A stretch of 17,091 nt of DNA from CAZGSN01 sp964371655 (GTDB taxonomy: Bacteria > Desulfobacterota > Binatia > HRBIN30), in the NCBI GenBank assembly GCA_964371655.1, contig CAYJOD010000117.1, positions 1 through 17,091 of the forward strand, written 5' to 3'. The notes below the pieces were generated by a model. That model made no database searches. It worked only from the letters and a program-made list of their open reading frames with translations, and was not told the origin of the DNA. Positions 8,110 through 15,354 of the stretch are shown here, one piece after another. The first letter of the stretch is position 1. The number at the start of each line of letters is the position of its first letter. Position numbers and translations under genes: made by a program.

Positions 8110-8460
8110 GGCTTCAGGCCGCATCATTACACACAACTCGCAGCGCTGCCTTGGCGCCTGTCGCGGAGAATCCCGGAGGGATGACAGCGATTAGCCGGGG
8201 GTTGAGGCCAGAGGCCGATACCCCCGCCTATGGGGCCGCATATTTTGCACCCCGGTAGGGGTGCCAGCTGTCGCAAGCCGTTTGCTCCGCTGAACACGAG
8301 GTGCTTGCACCCCTGCCGGGGTGCGAAATACGGGGGCCACCGAGGATCCGGTGGTGTCGCTCCGCTCAACCACCGGCTAATTTCTCCGACCCCTTCGGAG
8401 TCCAGCATCCAGACACGCGTAACAGGCCGAGTTGTGTGTAATGATGTGGCTTCAGGCCGC
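8110..8460. mobile_element. Multi-hairpin element bounded by inverted and direct repeats
   Basis: Outermost is ggcttcaggccgc as a 13-bp direct repeat (8110-8122, 8448-8460). Just inside is a perfect 19-bp inverted repeat, catcattacacacaactcg (8122-8140) and its complement (8428-8446). The interior has five hairpins: 8196-8226 (stem cgggggt), 8247-8264 (gcacccc, perfect, 4-base loop), 8307-8324 (gcacccc, perfect, 4-base loop), 8348-8376 (ccggtggt) and 8384-8400 (ctccga). There is no transposase. The arrangement suggests a non-autonomous inserted cassette whose direct repeats are a target duplication. The right direct repeat is displaced one base from the inverted repeat, so exact ends are uncertain. 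The gcacccc and 'VERSDTT'-coding hairpins resemble dispersed repeats I recall from planctomycete and related genomes. Confidence 0.7.
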
Positions 8461-8589
8461 TGCCATCGCCGCCAGCATCGTCAGCCACGAAGAAGCCGTG
8501 TATCGACACCCTCAAGCAGCGCTCCCTCACGGTCGCGGCTCGGATCGATATCTATAGCGTGGCCCAGCGTGCTAGAGGACGCAGCCTCC

Positions 8590-8593
8590 GGAG
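8590..8593 (+). promoter_or_regulatory. Ribosome binding site supporting the TTG start of the MFS gene
   Basis: GGAG nine bases before TTG 8603. The frame is closed by a TAG at 8573 and contains no ATG or GTG between that stop and 8603, so TTG is the first possible start. Confidence 0.5.
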
Positions 8594-8602
8594 CGCGACG
8601 AC

Positions 8603-9859
8603 TTGCCAGCAGCGATTGCATCAACCAACCCAAGCGCAGCCCGCGGCTCAGCACCGGGAGCGGCGCGCTTCACGCCGGCGGCGCGACGCCTGCTGGCCGG
8701 GCGCTCGCTGCGCGGTCTGGTGGATGGGTTGGTGAGCGTGATGCTTGCCGGGCATCTGCACGAGCTCGGCTTCAGCACCTTCGAAATCGGCAGCATCGTG
8801 ACCGCAACGTTGCTGGGCTCGGCATTCCTCACGCTCTTGCTGGCCTTTGTCGGGCACCGCGTTGCGTTGCGGCGCATTCTTCTCGGCGCCTGCGTACTGA
8901 TGATGGCGACGGGAATCGGCTTCGCCTCGCTGACGACGTTCTGGCCGCTGTTCGTTCTTGCCGTGCTCGGCACCCTCAATCCATCGGCGGGTGACGTCAG
9001 CGTCTTCTTGCCGGCGGAGCAAGCCATGCTCGCCCAAGCCGGAAGCGGCACGGCACGCGCCACTTTGTTCGCTTGGTATAATCTCGGCGGCCAGCTCGCC
9101 GGTGGTTTCGGCGCGTTGCTCGTAGGCGTTCCGGCGCTGGTGGCGACAGCCGCTGGCGGATCCCCCCTGGTGGCCGGCCGCATCGCCTTCGTGCTCTACG
9201 CCGCGGTTGGCGCGTTGATCGCTGCCGTCTACCTGCAATTGCCGCGAATCGCGGCGCCGGCTACGGCTGCCGCGGCACCCCTGGCACAGTCGCGGCGGAC
9301 CGTTCTTCACCTCGCCGCTCTGTTCAGCCTCGACAGCTTCGGCGGTGGCTTCGCCGTCCAATCCCTGCTGGTGCTGTGGCTGCACCAGCGCTTCGGGCTC
9401 TCCGTTGTCACCTCCGGGCAGGTGTTCTTTGCTTCAGGGTTGCTCGTGGCCTTCTCGCAGCTGATCTCGGCGCGCCTCGCGGCGCGCTTCGGTTACGTGC
9501 GCACGATGGTGTACACGCATCTGCCGTCGAACCTATTTCTGGTCCTGGCAGGAGTCGCGCCGAGCGCCGAGCTGGCGGTTGCCTTTCTGCTTCTACGTGC
9601 GGCCCTGTCGCAGATGGACGTCCCGGCACGGCAGGCGTTCGTGATGTCGGTCGTCCCGCCCGAAGAACGGCCGGCGGCGGCGAGCGTGACCAACGTTCCC
9701 CGCAGCCTGGCGAGCGCCCTGGCGCCGTTGTTCGCCGGACTCATGCTCGAGCACTCGACGTTCGGCTGGCCGCTGGTTTGCGGTGGCGTCCTGAAGACCA
9801 TTTACGACGTGCTCCTGCTGATTTCCTTCCGCGCCCATGAGCCGCGGGAGGATGAGTGA
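8603..9859 (+). CDS. Major facilitator superfamily (MFS) transporter
   Basis: Inner-membrane transporter of 418 residues, a normal MFS length, with about twelve hydrophobic segments in two halves. The cytoplasmic loop between helices 2 and 3 reads GHRVALRRILLG (84-95), a degenerate MFS motif A; the equivalent loop in the C-terminal half is ARFGYVRTMV. A charged/Ala-rich linker near residues 215-232 separates the halves. Residues 127-142 (PSAGDVSVFLPAEQAM) form a conserved-looking loop. Substrate cannot be inferred: the only neighbour in reach, the divergent thioesterase, hints at nothing specific. It begins at TTG 8603 with GGAG upstream; the first ATG, 46 codons in, would remove part of helix 1. 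It converges with the PBP gene across a repeat element. Confidence 0.85.
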   Translation: MPAAIASTNPSAARGSAPGAARFTPAARRLLAGRSLRGLVDGLVSVMLAGHLHELGFSTFEIGSIVTATLLGSAFLTLLLAFVGHRVALRRILLGACVLMMATGIGFASLTTFWPLFVLAVLGTLNPSAGDVSVFLPAEQAMLAQAGSGTARATLFAWYNLGGQLAGGFGALLVGVPALVATAAGGSPLVAGRIAFVLYAAVGALIAAVYLQLPRIAAPATAAAAPLAQSRRTVLHLAALFSLDSFGGGFAVQSLLVLWLHQRFGLSVVTSGQVFFASGLLVAFSQLISARLAARFGYVRTMVYTHLPSNLFLVLAGVAPSAELAVAFLLLRAALSQMDVPARQAFVMSVVPPEERPAAASVTNVPRSLASALAPLFAGLMLEHSTFGWPLVCGGVLKTIYDVLLLISFRAHEPREDE

Positions 9860-10277
9860 ACAGCCGAACCGCCGCACCATCGAACCGCTTCCAAATGAAT
9901 CTCACCACGGAGACACGGAGGCACGGAGAAGACATAGTGTTCAGAGGTATGTCGATCCCGGTGTGGGCGCAGCGTGGGCTGTCGAAGCGACAGGATGTTG
10001 TGGAATGATCCCGAGAAGAACAGATAAAACCGCGGATGGACACGGATGAACGCCGATAGGATGAGGCAGGCAGGGCCTTGGAGAAGAACTGGCTGCGCAT
10101 GTGGCTGCATGCTTTTGTGCAATTAGGGGCGCGGCGTTGTTCGTTGGAATCCGCGTGCATCAGCGTCCATCCGCGGTTCCAAAATGAGGCGTTCCGGATG
10201 ATTCTTATCTGATCGGTAGAGATCGCCGTTGGTTTTCCTTCTTGCACTCCGTGCCTCCGTGGTGAGAAATGCGCGGG
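9860..10277. other. 418-bp convergent intergenic region filled by nested inverted repeats
   Basis: Lies between the 3' ends of the MFS and PBP genes. Almost all of it is the element 9900-10267. No gene is supported: antisense frames here translate to runs such as IRVHPR and PPCLRG that come from the repeat arms. The arms could act as a two-way terminator. Confidence 0.65.
9900..10267. repeat. Nested inverted-repeat element (cacggag and ccgcggatgg types)
   Basis: Outer arms: left 9900-9931 (tctcaccacgga, then gacacgga, then ggcacggag); right 10246-10267 is the complement lacking the 8-base gacacgga unit. Inner arms: 10028-10053 (accgcggatggacacgg) and 10153-10178 with its near complement, 13 bases perfectly matched. 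Such arms are familiar from intergenic regions of many environmental bacterial genomes (recollection, not checked). The right outer arm ends 10 bases before the PBP stop codon. Confidence 0.7.
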
Positions 10278-13200
10278 CTACGGCAGGCGCGCGTTCAGGA
10301 TCGGCGCCGAGAGCTTGAGAACGCTCACCGGTAGAGCGCTGGTGAACTCATAGTCGGCCGCGATGCCGCCCGGGACATGTGCGGTGACGGCGCCGAAGTA
10401 GCGCTCGCCGATGTAGTAGACATAGGTCGCGGTGCGATTGATCGGACGCGACGAGATCACCCCACCGCCGCGACGGAAGGTCTGGAAGCGGTTATCCCCC
10501 GAACCGGTCTTGCCGCCGGCGACGAGGGGATGTCCATCGTGCTGCACGAAGGCGCCGCGCAATCGGCGCGCGGTGCCGGTCTCGACGACGCCGGCGAGGG
10601 TGCTGCGCAAGGCCGCGGCGACTTCGGGCTCCATGACCCGTCTGTCCGCGAGTAAGTCGGGGACGAACGCGGTTTCGTAAGGAGTCGCGGTGGCGAAATC
10701 GAGCCGCCCGATGCGTCGCAAGGGCCGCCGTACCCCGTCATTGACGATGACGCCGATCAGTTCCGCGAGTGCAACCGGTCGATCGGCGGAGCTGCCGATC
10801 GCGGTTGCCAGCGACGGTACCAGGTGCGCGAAGGGAAAGCCGAGAGCGCGCCAGTACGGTGTCATGCGCGCGAAGGCGTCGGCTTCGATGCGCGTACGCA
10901 GCCGGATATCCTGGGCGCGACGGTTGCGACTGCGAAACAACCAGCTGGCCGTGCTCGCGCGCGCGGCAGCGCTGCGGTGGAGGAGGTCGGCGATCGAGGT
11001 CGTGGGATTTCTGAAGAATTCTCCGGCGCACCACAGATCAAGCGGATGAAGTGACAGCAGATAGCCGTAATCGGCGAGCACCAGGCGTGGATTCCCGTAG
11101 GCTTTGTAGAGATGCCGCACGTCGTTCTCGGAGACGCTGCCGACGTGTTGCGTGAGCCAGGCGCCGAGATCTTCCGGCGTGCTCCCGATCCGCCACGCGA
11201 AGAAGAGCACCGCCAATCTGCGGCGGCTGCCGGCGTGGCGACCGAGAAGGCGGGTGACGATCTGATCCGCAGAGAGATGCTCGTAGCGTTTGAAGGAGCG
11301 TCGCAGCACGGCCTTGCCTTCGTCATCCGCGATCTGCGCGAGCAGCTGCCGCCGCGTCGGGTCACGGGTGTCCTTCATCACCGCACCGGCATCATACGCG
11401 AGCCGCACTTGATGAAAGCGCACCAGGTCGCGCATGAGGCGGATGAACACCAGGTTGATGGACTGCTGCAGCGCGACGCGCACGCTGCGTGTGCCGCTGT
11501 TGTCGGAGCGTTTGAAGTTGGCGAACGACTGCAGCCCACCGCCGGTGAAAAACGACTCGTTGGGGCTGGTCGAGTAGGAGCGCTCCAAGGCCATGTCGAG
11601 CAGCTCGGACAACGCCAGATTCGGGCTCTGACTCAACGCCGTCGTTACCCATTTCGTAATCGGGTCGGATGCCGACGTGGCGCGTGCCGACAGCTGCGCC
11701 GGCGGCAAGGTGCCGAGCTCGCGATGGAGCCCAGCCACAAGCTCCAGGTAGTGCGCCAGGGTGCGCAGCTTCGCGGTGCTTCCGAGCTCCATCTTGATAC
11801 CGTCGTTGATATCGAACGGCGCGTTGATGTTGTCGGCGTGAACGCGCTCGACGTTGCCGCTGGGCGTGCGTTCGTAGAGGACGAAGCTGTAGCGCACCCG
11901 GGTCGGGTCGCCGCGTCGCAGCAGGTGCTCGTCGTTCAGGCCCTGGGCATGGACGAATTGTGGATCGGTCATGCGCTGCAGCAGCTGGGTAATTTGGTGT
12001 TGCAGGGTGGGGTCGATGGTGGCGTCGACGCGCAGGTGCAGACGACTGAGATCGTAGGCATTGTCGATACCCAGCAAGCCCGCGAGCTCATGGCGCACGG
12101 CGTTCAGCGATTTGTTCTCGACGAAGGATTGTGCGGGTCGCCACTCCGACGCCGACAGGAAGGCGAGCCGCACGTCGCGCACCGATTCCGCAAAGGCAGC
12201 GTCGATGATTCCCTCCTGCACCATGAGACGCGTGTACTGGTCGACGCGTCGCTCTAGTGCGGCGCGGTCGTTCACCAGGTAACGCGTCGGGGCGCGGACC
12301 GCGGCGATCAGCGCCAGCACATGCTTGAACGCAAATGCCTTCTCGGGGCTCGGCGGTGTGGCGCGCAGGGCGGCGTCGACGGTCTCCCGCGTGAGACCGA
12401 ACCAGGCGTGCAGACCTTCCGCGAGTCCGTAGACGTCGCCGTAGCCGGGGGCGGCGGCCAGCGGCATCGTGTTGAGGTAGTCGACGACGATCTGACGGCG
12501 GCGCGGGCGGGTGTCGGTGCCGTTGTTGTAGGTCTTCAGGCTGGCGGCGACGATCTGGCGCAGCTTCTCCGGCGCCGACTGCGTGTACCCGTGTGGGGAG
12601 TGGCGATATTTTTCGAGCTGAATCGCCAGGGTGCTGCCGCCCTCATGATTGACGTGTAAGCCGAGCTTCGACCCGGCATAGAGAGCTCCGGCGCGCGCGA
12701 GCCGGTCCCATTCGAGGACCGGGCTGTGGCGTACATCGGACGGAGCCAGCAACTCGCGATTCTCCATGAACACCAACGCGGCAACGATCAACGAAGGAAC
12801 ATCTTCGAAGCGTGCAAACGAATCGCGCGTGGCGGCGGCGTCGAACAGATTGCTGCCGTCTGGATTACGAATGACCAGCCCGACGTCGGCGTTTTCCGGA
12901 TAGGGCGGGCTGATCCCCCACGCCAGCAGTTGCTCGAGCTCGGGCGACACCCGCGCTTGCCGCGCGATCTGGAAGCCCTTGCCCTGCAATCGTTCTACGA
13001 AGGCCGGGAGCGCGGTGTAACCGCGGCTGTGGTCGAACGGTCCGCTGGTCGGAAAGGCGATGTGCGCACTTGCTCCCGGGGCTACCGTGAACGACACGCG
13101 CGCCGCGTAGTCGGAAAAGAATCGCGCCTGCAGTGCCGAAGTATCGAACTCGTGAACGAGCCCCGCTGCAACAGCGAGGACGAGAAGAAGCAGCAGAAAG

Positions 13201-13307
13201 CGGAACAGAAAGCGCCGGGCGTTGGTAGCGAGCTTCCCCAAGACACCAATGCCGCCCGGCAGCGAAGCCGCTGGAGTCGAGGGAACCGTCGTTGGACCGC
13301 GCAACAC
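10278..13307 (-). CDS. Class A penicillin-binding protein (GT51 transglycosylase plus transpeptidase), long form
   Basis: Bifunctional peptidoglycan synthase acting outside the inner membrane. Of its 1009 residues, 33-49 form the membrane anchor. The GT51 domain (about 165-340) has the catalytic Glu in MENRELL (E182), with Asn replacing the usual Asp after it, and HEGGSTLAIQLEKYRHSP at 221-238. Transpeptidase motifs: S510-T-A-K513 (nucleophile Ser510), S616-I-N618, K933-T-G-S936. The SxN to KTG gap is about 315 residues against roughly 100-150 in PBP1a/1b, so there is a large insert, mainly 640-850, rich in Arg and without an obvious known domain. I recall a family of about 1000-residue GT51 proteins in other proteobacteria with the same FIENRELL-type motif, so the architecture is probably inherited. 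It starts at GTG 13307 with GGAGG 11 bases upstream. The MATE gene lies upstream on the same strand. Confidence 0.9.
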   Translation of the reverse strand: MLRGPTTVPSTPAASLPGGIGVLGKLATNARRFLFRFLLLLLVLAVAAGLVHEFDTSALQARFFSDYAARVSFTVAPGASAHIAFPTSGPFDHSRGYTALPAFVERLQGKGFQIARQARVSPELEQLLAWGISPPYPENADVGLVIRNPDGSNLFDAAATRDSFARFEDVPSLIVAALVFMENRELLAPSDVRHSPVLEWDRLARAGALYAGSKLGLHVNHEGGSTLAIQLEKYRHSPHGYTQSAPEKLRQIVAASLKTYNNGTDTRPRRRQIVVDYLNTMPLAAAPGYGDVYGLAEGLHAWFGLTRETVDAALRATPPSPEKAFAFKHVLALIAAVRAPTRYLVNDRAALERRVDQYTRLMVQEGIIDAAFAESVRDVRLAFLSASEWRPAQSFVENKSLNAVRHELAGLLGIDNAYDLSRLHLRVDATIDPTLQHQITQLLQRMTDPQFVHAQGLNDEHLLRRGDPTRVRYSFVLYERTPSGNVERVHADNINAPFDINDGIKMELGSTAKLRTLAHYLELVAGLHRELGTLPPAQLSARATSASDPITKWVTTALSQSPNLALSELLDMALERSYSTSPNESFFTGGGLQSFANFKRSDNSGTRSVRVALQQSINLVFIRLMRDLVRFHQVRLAYDAGAVMKDTRDPTRRQLLAQIADDEGKAVLRRSFKRYEHLSADQIVTRLLGRHAGSRRRLAVLFFAWRIGSTPEDLGAWLTQHVGSVSENDVRHLYKAYGNPRLVLADYGYLLSLHPLDLWCAGEFFRNPTTSIADLLHRSAAARASTASWLFRSRNRRAQDIRLRTRIEADAFARMTPYWRALGFPFAHLVPSLATAIGSSADRPVALAELIGVIVNDGVRRPLRRIGRLDFATATPYETAFVPDLLADRRVMEPEVAAALRSTLAGVVETGTARRLRGAFVQHDGHPLVAGGKTGSGDNRFQTFRRGGGVISSRPINRTATYVYYIGERYFGAVTAHVPGGIAADYEFTSALPVSVLKLSAPILNARLP

Positions 13308-13318
13308 GACACGCCACG

Positions 13319-13323
13319 CCTCC
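13319..13323 (-). promoter_or_regulatory. Ribosome binding site of the PBP gene
   Basis: GGAGG on the minus strand, 11 bases before GTG 13307; slightly long spacing, but no other in-frame start is better placed. Confidence 0.45.
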
Positions 13324-13433
13324 TATGCGTGTATTCTCATCGTAATCCTGGCGAAGACGGATTGGCAGTTGGGTTCTTCACGTAGAGGTGCGCCAGCGGA
13401 GAGCGGGCTGCGGCAAAGACCTGCAGCAAGAGA

Positions 13434-13504
13434 GGGCAACCACGAGGGTTGCCCCTACGACCTTCATGAAATCCAGCCCGTAGGGGTACCCCTTGTGGGT
13501 ACCC
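13434..13504. repeat. Two hairpins between the MATE and PBP genes
   Basis: 13434-13454: gggcaacc-acgag-ggttgccc, a perfect 8-bp stem. 13484-13504: gggtacc paired with ggtaccc (7 bp). Both sit next to a 'cctac' or 'gtagggg' edge, as in dispersed intergenic hairpins of the gggcaacc-nnnnn-ggttgcccctac kind. They lie 47-117 bases beyond the MATE stop, on the same side as the PBP promoter, so they may uncouple the two genes. Confidence 0.6.
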
Positions 13505-13550
13505 ATTCAGCGCATGTCGACCAGTCCGACCTACGGTCTACGGTCGTCGC

Positions 13551-14969
13551 TCAGATTCGAATCGAGCGCCACGCCCCGTTGCGGAAGCGGAAGAAGTTGC
13601 AAGCGCTGAGGGCGGTAACGAAGCCGAGCTCACCCATCCACGCACCGACGACGCCGCCTTGGAGAAGCACGGCACAGGTGTAGACGAGCGGCAGGCGCAG
13701 GAACCAGGCGAGTGTCGCCGAAACCAGGAAGGGCCACTTGGTGTCACCGGCACCGCGCAACGAGCCGCCGCTGATAATGCCCATGGCGTCGATGAGTTGG
13801 AACACGGCCGCGATGACCAGCAGCGGCCGTCCGAGCTCATGGACCGCGGCATCGTCGCTGAAGATGCTCAACAAGAGCTCGGGCACCGCGACGAACAGCG
13901 TGGCGACGATTGCCGCCAAAGCGATGCCGAGCTTGAGCGCGGAGTAGTGACTGCGCTCGGCCGCACCCAGATCGCGAGCGCCGACGTAGCGTCCAACCAG
14001 TGCCCCGGCGGCGATGGAGATCCCGTAGGCCTGCATGAACGACAACGACAGCAACTGCACCATGGCCTGGCTCGCGGCCATCTGGGTATCGCCCATTCGC
14101 GCGATGATTGTCGAGAACAGAGCGAAGGTGATCATGTCGAGCAGCCAATTGCCGCCCACCGGAAAGCTCGTACGCGCAAAGCGCAGCATGGCGCTCACAT
14201 CGGGCCAGCAGGGTAGGGTGTGGAAATGCGTCCGCATGTTCGGACGCAACAGCGCGACGAGGAGGATCGCGGTGTAGGTCCAGTTGGCAACCGCAATCGC
14301 CACACCGGCCCCGGGAACGCCGAGCTGCGGCAATCCGAGTCTTCCGTAGACCAAGCCATAGGCGAGCAGGCCATTGACGAGGTTGGCGACGACCGTCCCG
14401 ATCAACGGCGTCTTGGTGTCGCCGCGGCCGCGGAAGAAGCCGGTGAAAACCGCGCCGGCGACAATGGCCGGCGTGCCGGCGACGCGGCCGTAGATGTAAC
14501 CCGTCGCCAGCTCGCGTAGCTGCGGCGATGGTCCGAGGAGGGTGACGAACGCTTCGAAGCCGAGGGCAATAGCCACCGCCCATAGTGCCGCGAGTGGCAC
14601 CACAGCGTAGAACGCCTGCCAGGTCCAGCGGCCGCACTCCTTGTGTTGGTCGGCACCAAAGGCTTGTGCCACGAAGGTCTGCACGCCGCTGCCGGCGCCG
14701 AAGAAGAGCACGACGAGGGTCCACATCCACACGCCGCCGAAGCCGACGGCGCCGAGCTCGGTGACGCCGACGCGCCCGACGATGGCCGAGTCGACCACCT
14801 GCATGATCGTGTCGGATAGAGTTTGCAGAACCGCGGGGTAGGCGAGCCAGGCGACCTCGCTAGCACTTCCTGCGTATCTCGTTCCTCGTATCTCGTATCT
14901 CGTCGCCGCCCCCCGGTCCTTACGAGATACGAGATTCGAGATACGAGATACGATGCCCTGTGCCAGCAT
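13551..14969 (-). CDS. MATE-family efflux transporter
   Basis: Inner-membrane exporter, probably an H+- or Na+-coupled antiporter, of 472 residues with about twelve helices in two homologous halves. The duplicated MATE loop is visible twice: FFRGRGDTKTPL in the first half and SLRGAGDTKWPF in the second. The TM1 region VDSAIVGRVGVTELGAVGF is typical of NorM/DinF-like members. ATG 14969 has GAGGG eight bases upstream, better than ATG 15014, which has none. Oddly, codons 6-32 before TM1 are made of a heptamer-based inverted repeat coding IVSRISNLVSRK and RYEIRGTRYA. No in-frame ATG, GTG or TTG lies between that repeat and TM1, so it must be translated. Substrate is unknown. The PBP gene follows 243 bases downstream. 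Confidence 0.88.
   Translation of the reverse strand: MLAQGIVSRISNLVSRKDRGAATRYEIRGTRYAGSASEVAWLAYPAVLQTLSDTIMQVVDSAIVGRVGVTELGAVGFGGVWMWTLVVLFFGAGSGVQTFVAQAFGADQHKECGRWTWQAFYAVVPLAALWAVAIALGFEAFVTLLGPSPQLRELATGYIYGRVAGTPAIVAGAVFTGFFRGRGDTKTPLIGTVVANLVNGLLAYGLVYGRLGLPQLGVPGAGVAIAVANWTYTAILLVALLRPNMRTHFHTLPCWPDVSAMLRFARTSFPVGGNWLLDMITFALFSTIIARMGDTQMAASQAMVQLLSLSFMQAYGISIAAGALVGRYVGARDLGAAERSHYSALKLGIALAAIVATLFVAVPELLLSIFSDDAAVHELGRPLLVIAAVFQLIDAMGIISGGSLRGAGDTKWPFLVSATLAWFLRLPLVYTCAVLLQGGVVGAWMGELGFVTALSACNFFRFRNGAWRSIRI
14873..14952. repeat. 31-bp inverted repeat of tatctcg heptamers inside the MATE 5' coding region
   Basis: Left arm 14873-14903 and right arm 14922-14952 are complementary at 28 of 31 positions around an 18-base loop. 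Each arm is itself a run of the heptamer tatctcg or its complement, with two degenerate units. In the MATE mRNA the hairpin would begin 17 bases after the start codon. Confidence 0.85.
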
Positions 14970-14977
14970 AATGAAGA

Positions 14978-14982
14978 CCCTC
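14978..14982 (-). promoter_or_regulatory. Ribosome binding site fixing the MATE start upstream of the palindrome
   Basis: GAGGG on the minus strand, eight bases before ATG 14969. Confidence 0.55.
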
Positions 14983-14988
14983 AAAACG

Positions 14989-15027
14989 CCAGAGGCCGCG
15001 AACGCATCACGCATCCACGGCCTCTGG
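14989..15027. promoter_or_regulatory. 10-bp perfect stem just upstream of the MATE start
   Basis: ccagaggccg pairs perfectly with cggcctctgg around a 19-base loop. It lies 20 bases upstream of the MATE ATG, next to its ribosome site, so it would be in the 5' leader if transcription starts further up. It may be an attenuator, operator or another repeat arm; nothing decides between these. Confidence 0.4.
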
Positions 15028-15161
15028 GGTTAGGGTTGCCGACCGTTCGCGTTCAATGGCAGATGCGCGTTCCTTTGGAACGATTGCTGCGATTGGTGAG
15101 AGTAACAAGCATCCGCATCACGGATTCTTCCTCCGCAATCAGAGCTACCACGCGTGCGCTC

Positions 15162-15323
15162 ATGAAGACAACAGCGAACCGGGGTCGGCGCGGGATCAAG
15201 TTTCGACGATCGTTGCGCGGGTGTTTGAGCGGGCCCGGCGGAAAACTCCGCATGTCGTACAAGCACGGCCCTGGCGCGTCTCTGCGCAAACAGGGCAAGT
15301 CGAGGATCTGGCGTAAGAACTAG
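15162..15323 (+). CDS. Possible small, very basic protein (53 residues)
   Basis: ATG 15162 opens a frame starting MKTTANRGRRGIKFRRS and ending SRIWRKN, about one third Arg plus Lys, with a Gly/Pro/Ser middle (SGPGGKLRMSYKHGPGAS). No Shine-Dalgarno precedes it and no family is recognised. The frame stays open upstream across the repeats, which lowers its value as evidence. It ends 32 bases before the cyclotransferase gene. It could be a nucleic-acid-binding peptide or simply chance. Confidence 0.22.
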   Translation: MKTTANRGRRGIKFRRSLRGCLSGPGGKLRMSYKHGPGASLRKQGKSRIWRKN

Positions 15324-15350
15324 ATACGAGGTACCAGGAACCAGACACCG
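15321..15350. repeat. Degenerate heptamer repeats (gatacgag / taccagg types)
   Basis: The run includes taccaggaaccagacacc, close to the complement of the repeats at 16971-17002 beyond the MBL gene. The unit resembles the tatctcg heptamer in the MATE gene with one base changed. It occupies the place where the cyclotransferase ribosome site would be expected. Confidence 0.55.
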
Positions 15351-15354
15351 TCCT

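Larger units (their letters stand above)
8042..8602. other. 561-bp divergent intergenic region
   Basis: Separates the thioesterase (minus) and MFS (plus) genes, so promoters of both should lie here or at its margins. Most of it is the multi-hairpin element 8110-8460. The 142 bases left before the MFS start and the 68 bases before the thioesterase start show no recognisable promoter or operator. Short open frames across the hairpins look like by-products of palindromic GC-rich DNA. Confidence 0.65.
14970..15354. other. 385-bp divergent region between the MATE and cyclotransferase genes
   Basis: Holds the hairpin 14989-15027, a small hairpin at 15068-15082 (cgttcc-ttt-ggaacg), a possible 53-codon frame at 15162-15323 and degenerate heptamer repeats at 15321-15350. 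Promoters for the two divergent genes should lie here, but none is recognisable. Confidence 0.55.

Noticed and set aside
8127..8408. Minus-strand frames over the multi-hairpin element (containing VERSDTT)
   Set aside because: These translations come from palindromic repeats and have no start signals.
9741..10247. Minus-strand frame with IRVHPR and PPCLRG runs
   Set aside because: It reads across repeat arms and into the 3' end of the MFS gene; it is repeat-derived.
14970..15014. Upstream ATG (15014) as the MATE start
   Set aside because: It has no ribosome site and lies within the loop of a 10-bp hairpin; ATG 14969 has GAGGG at good spacing.
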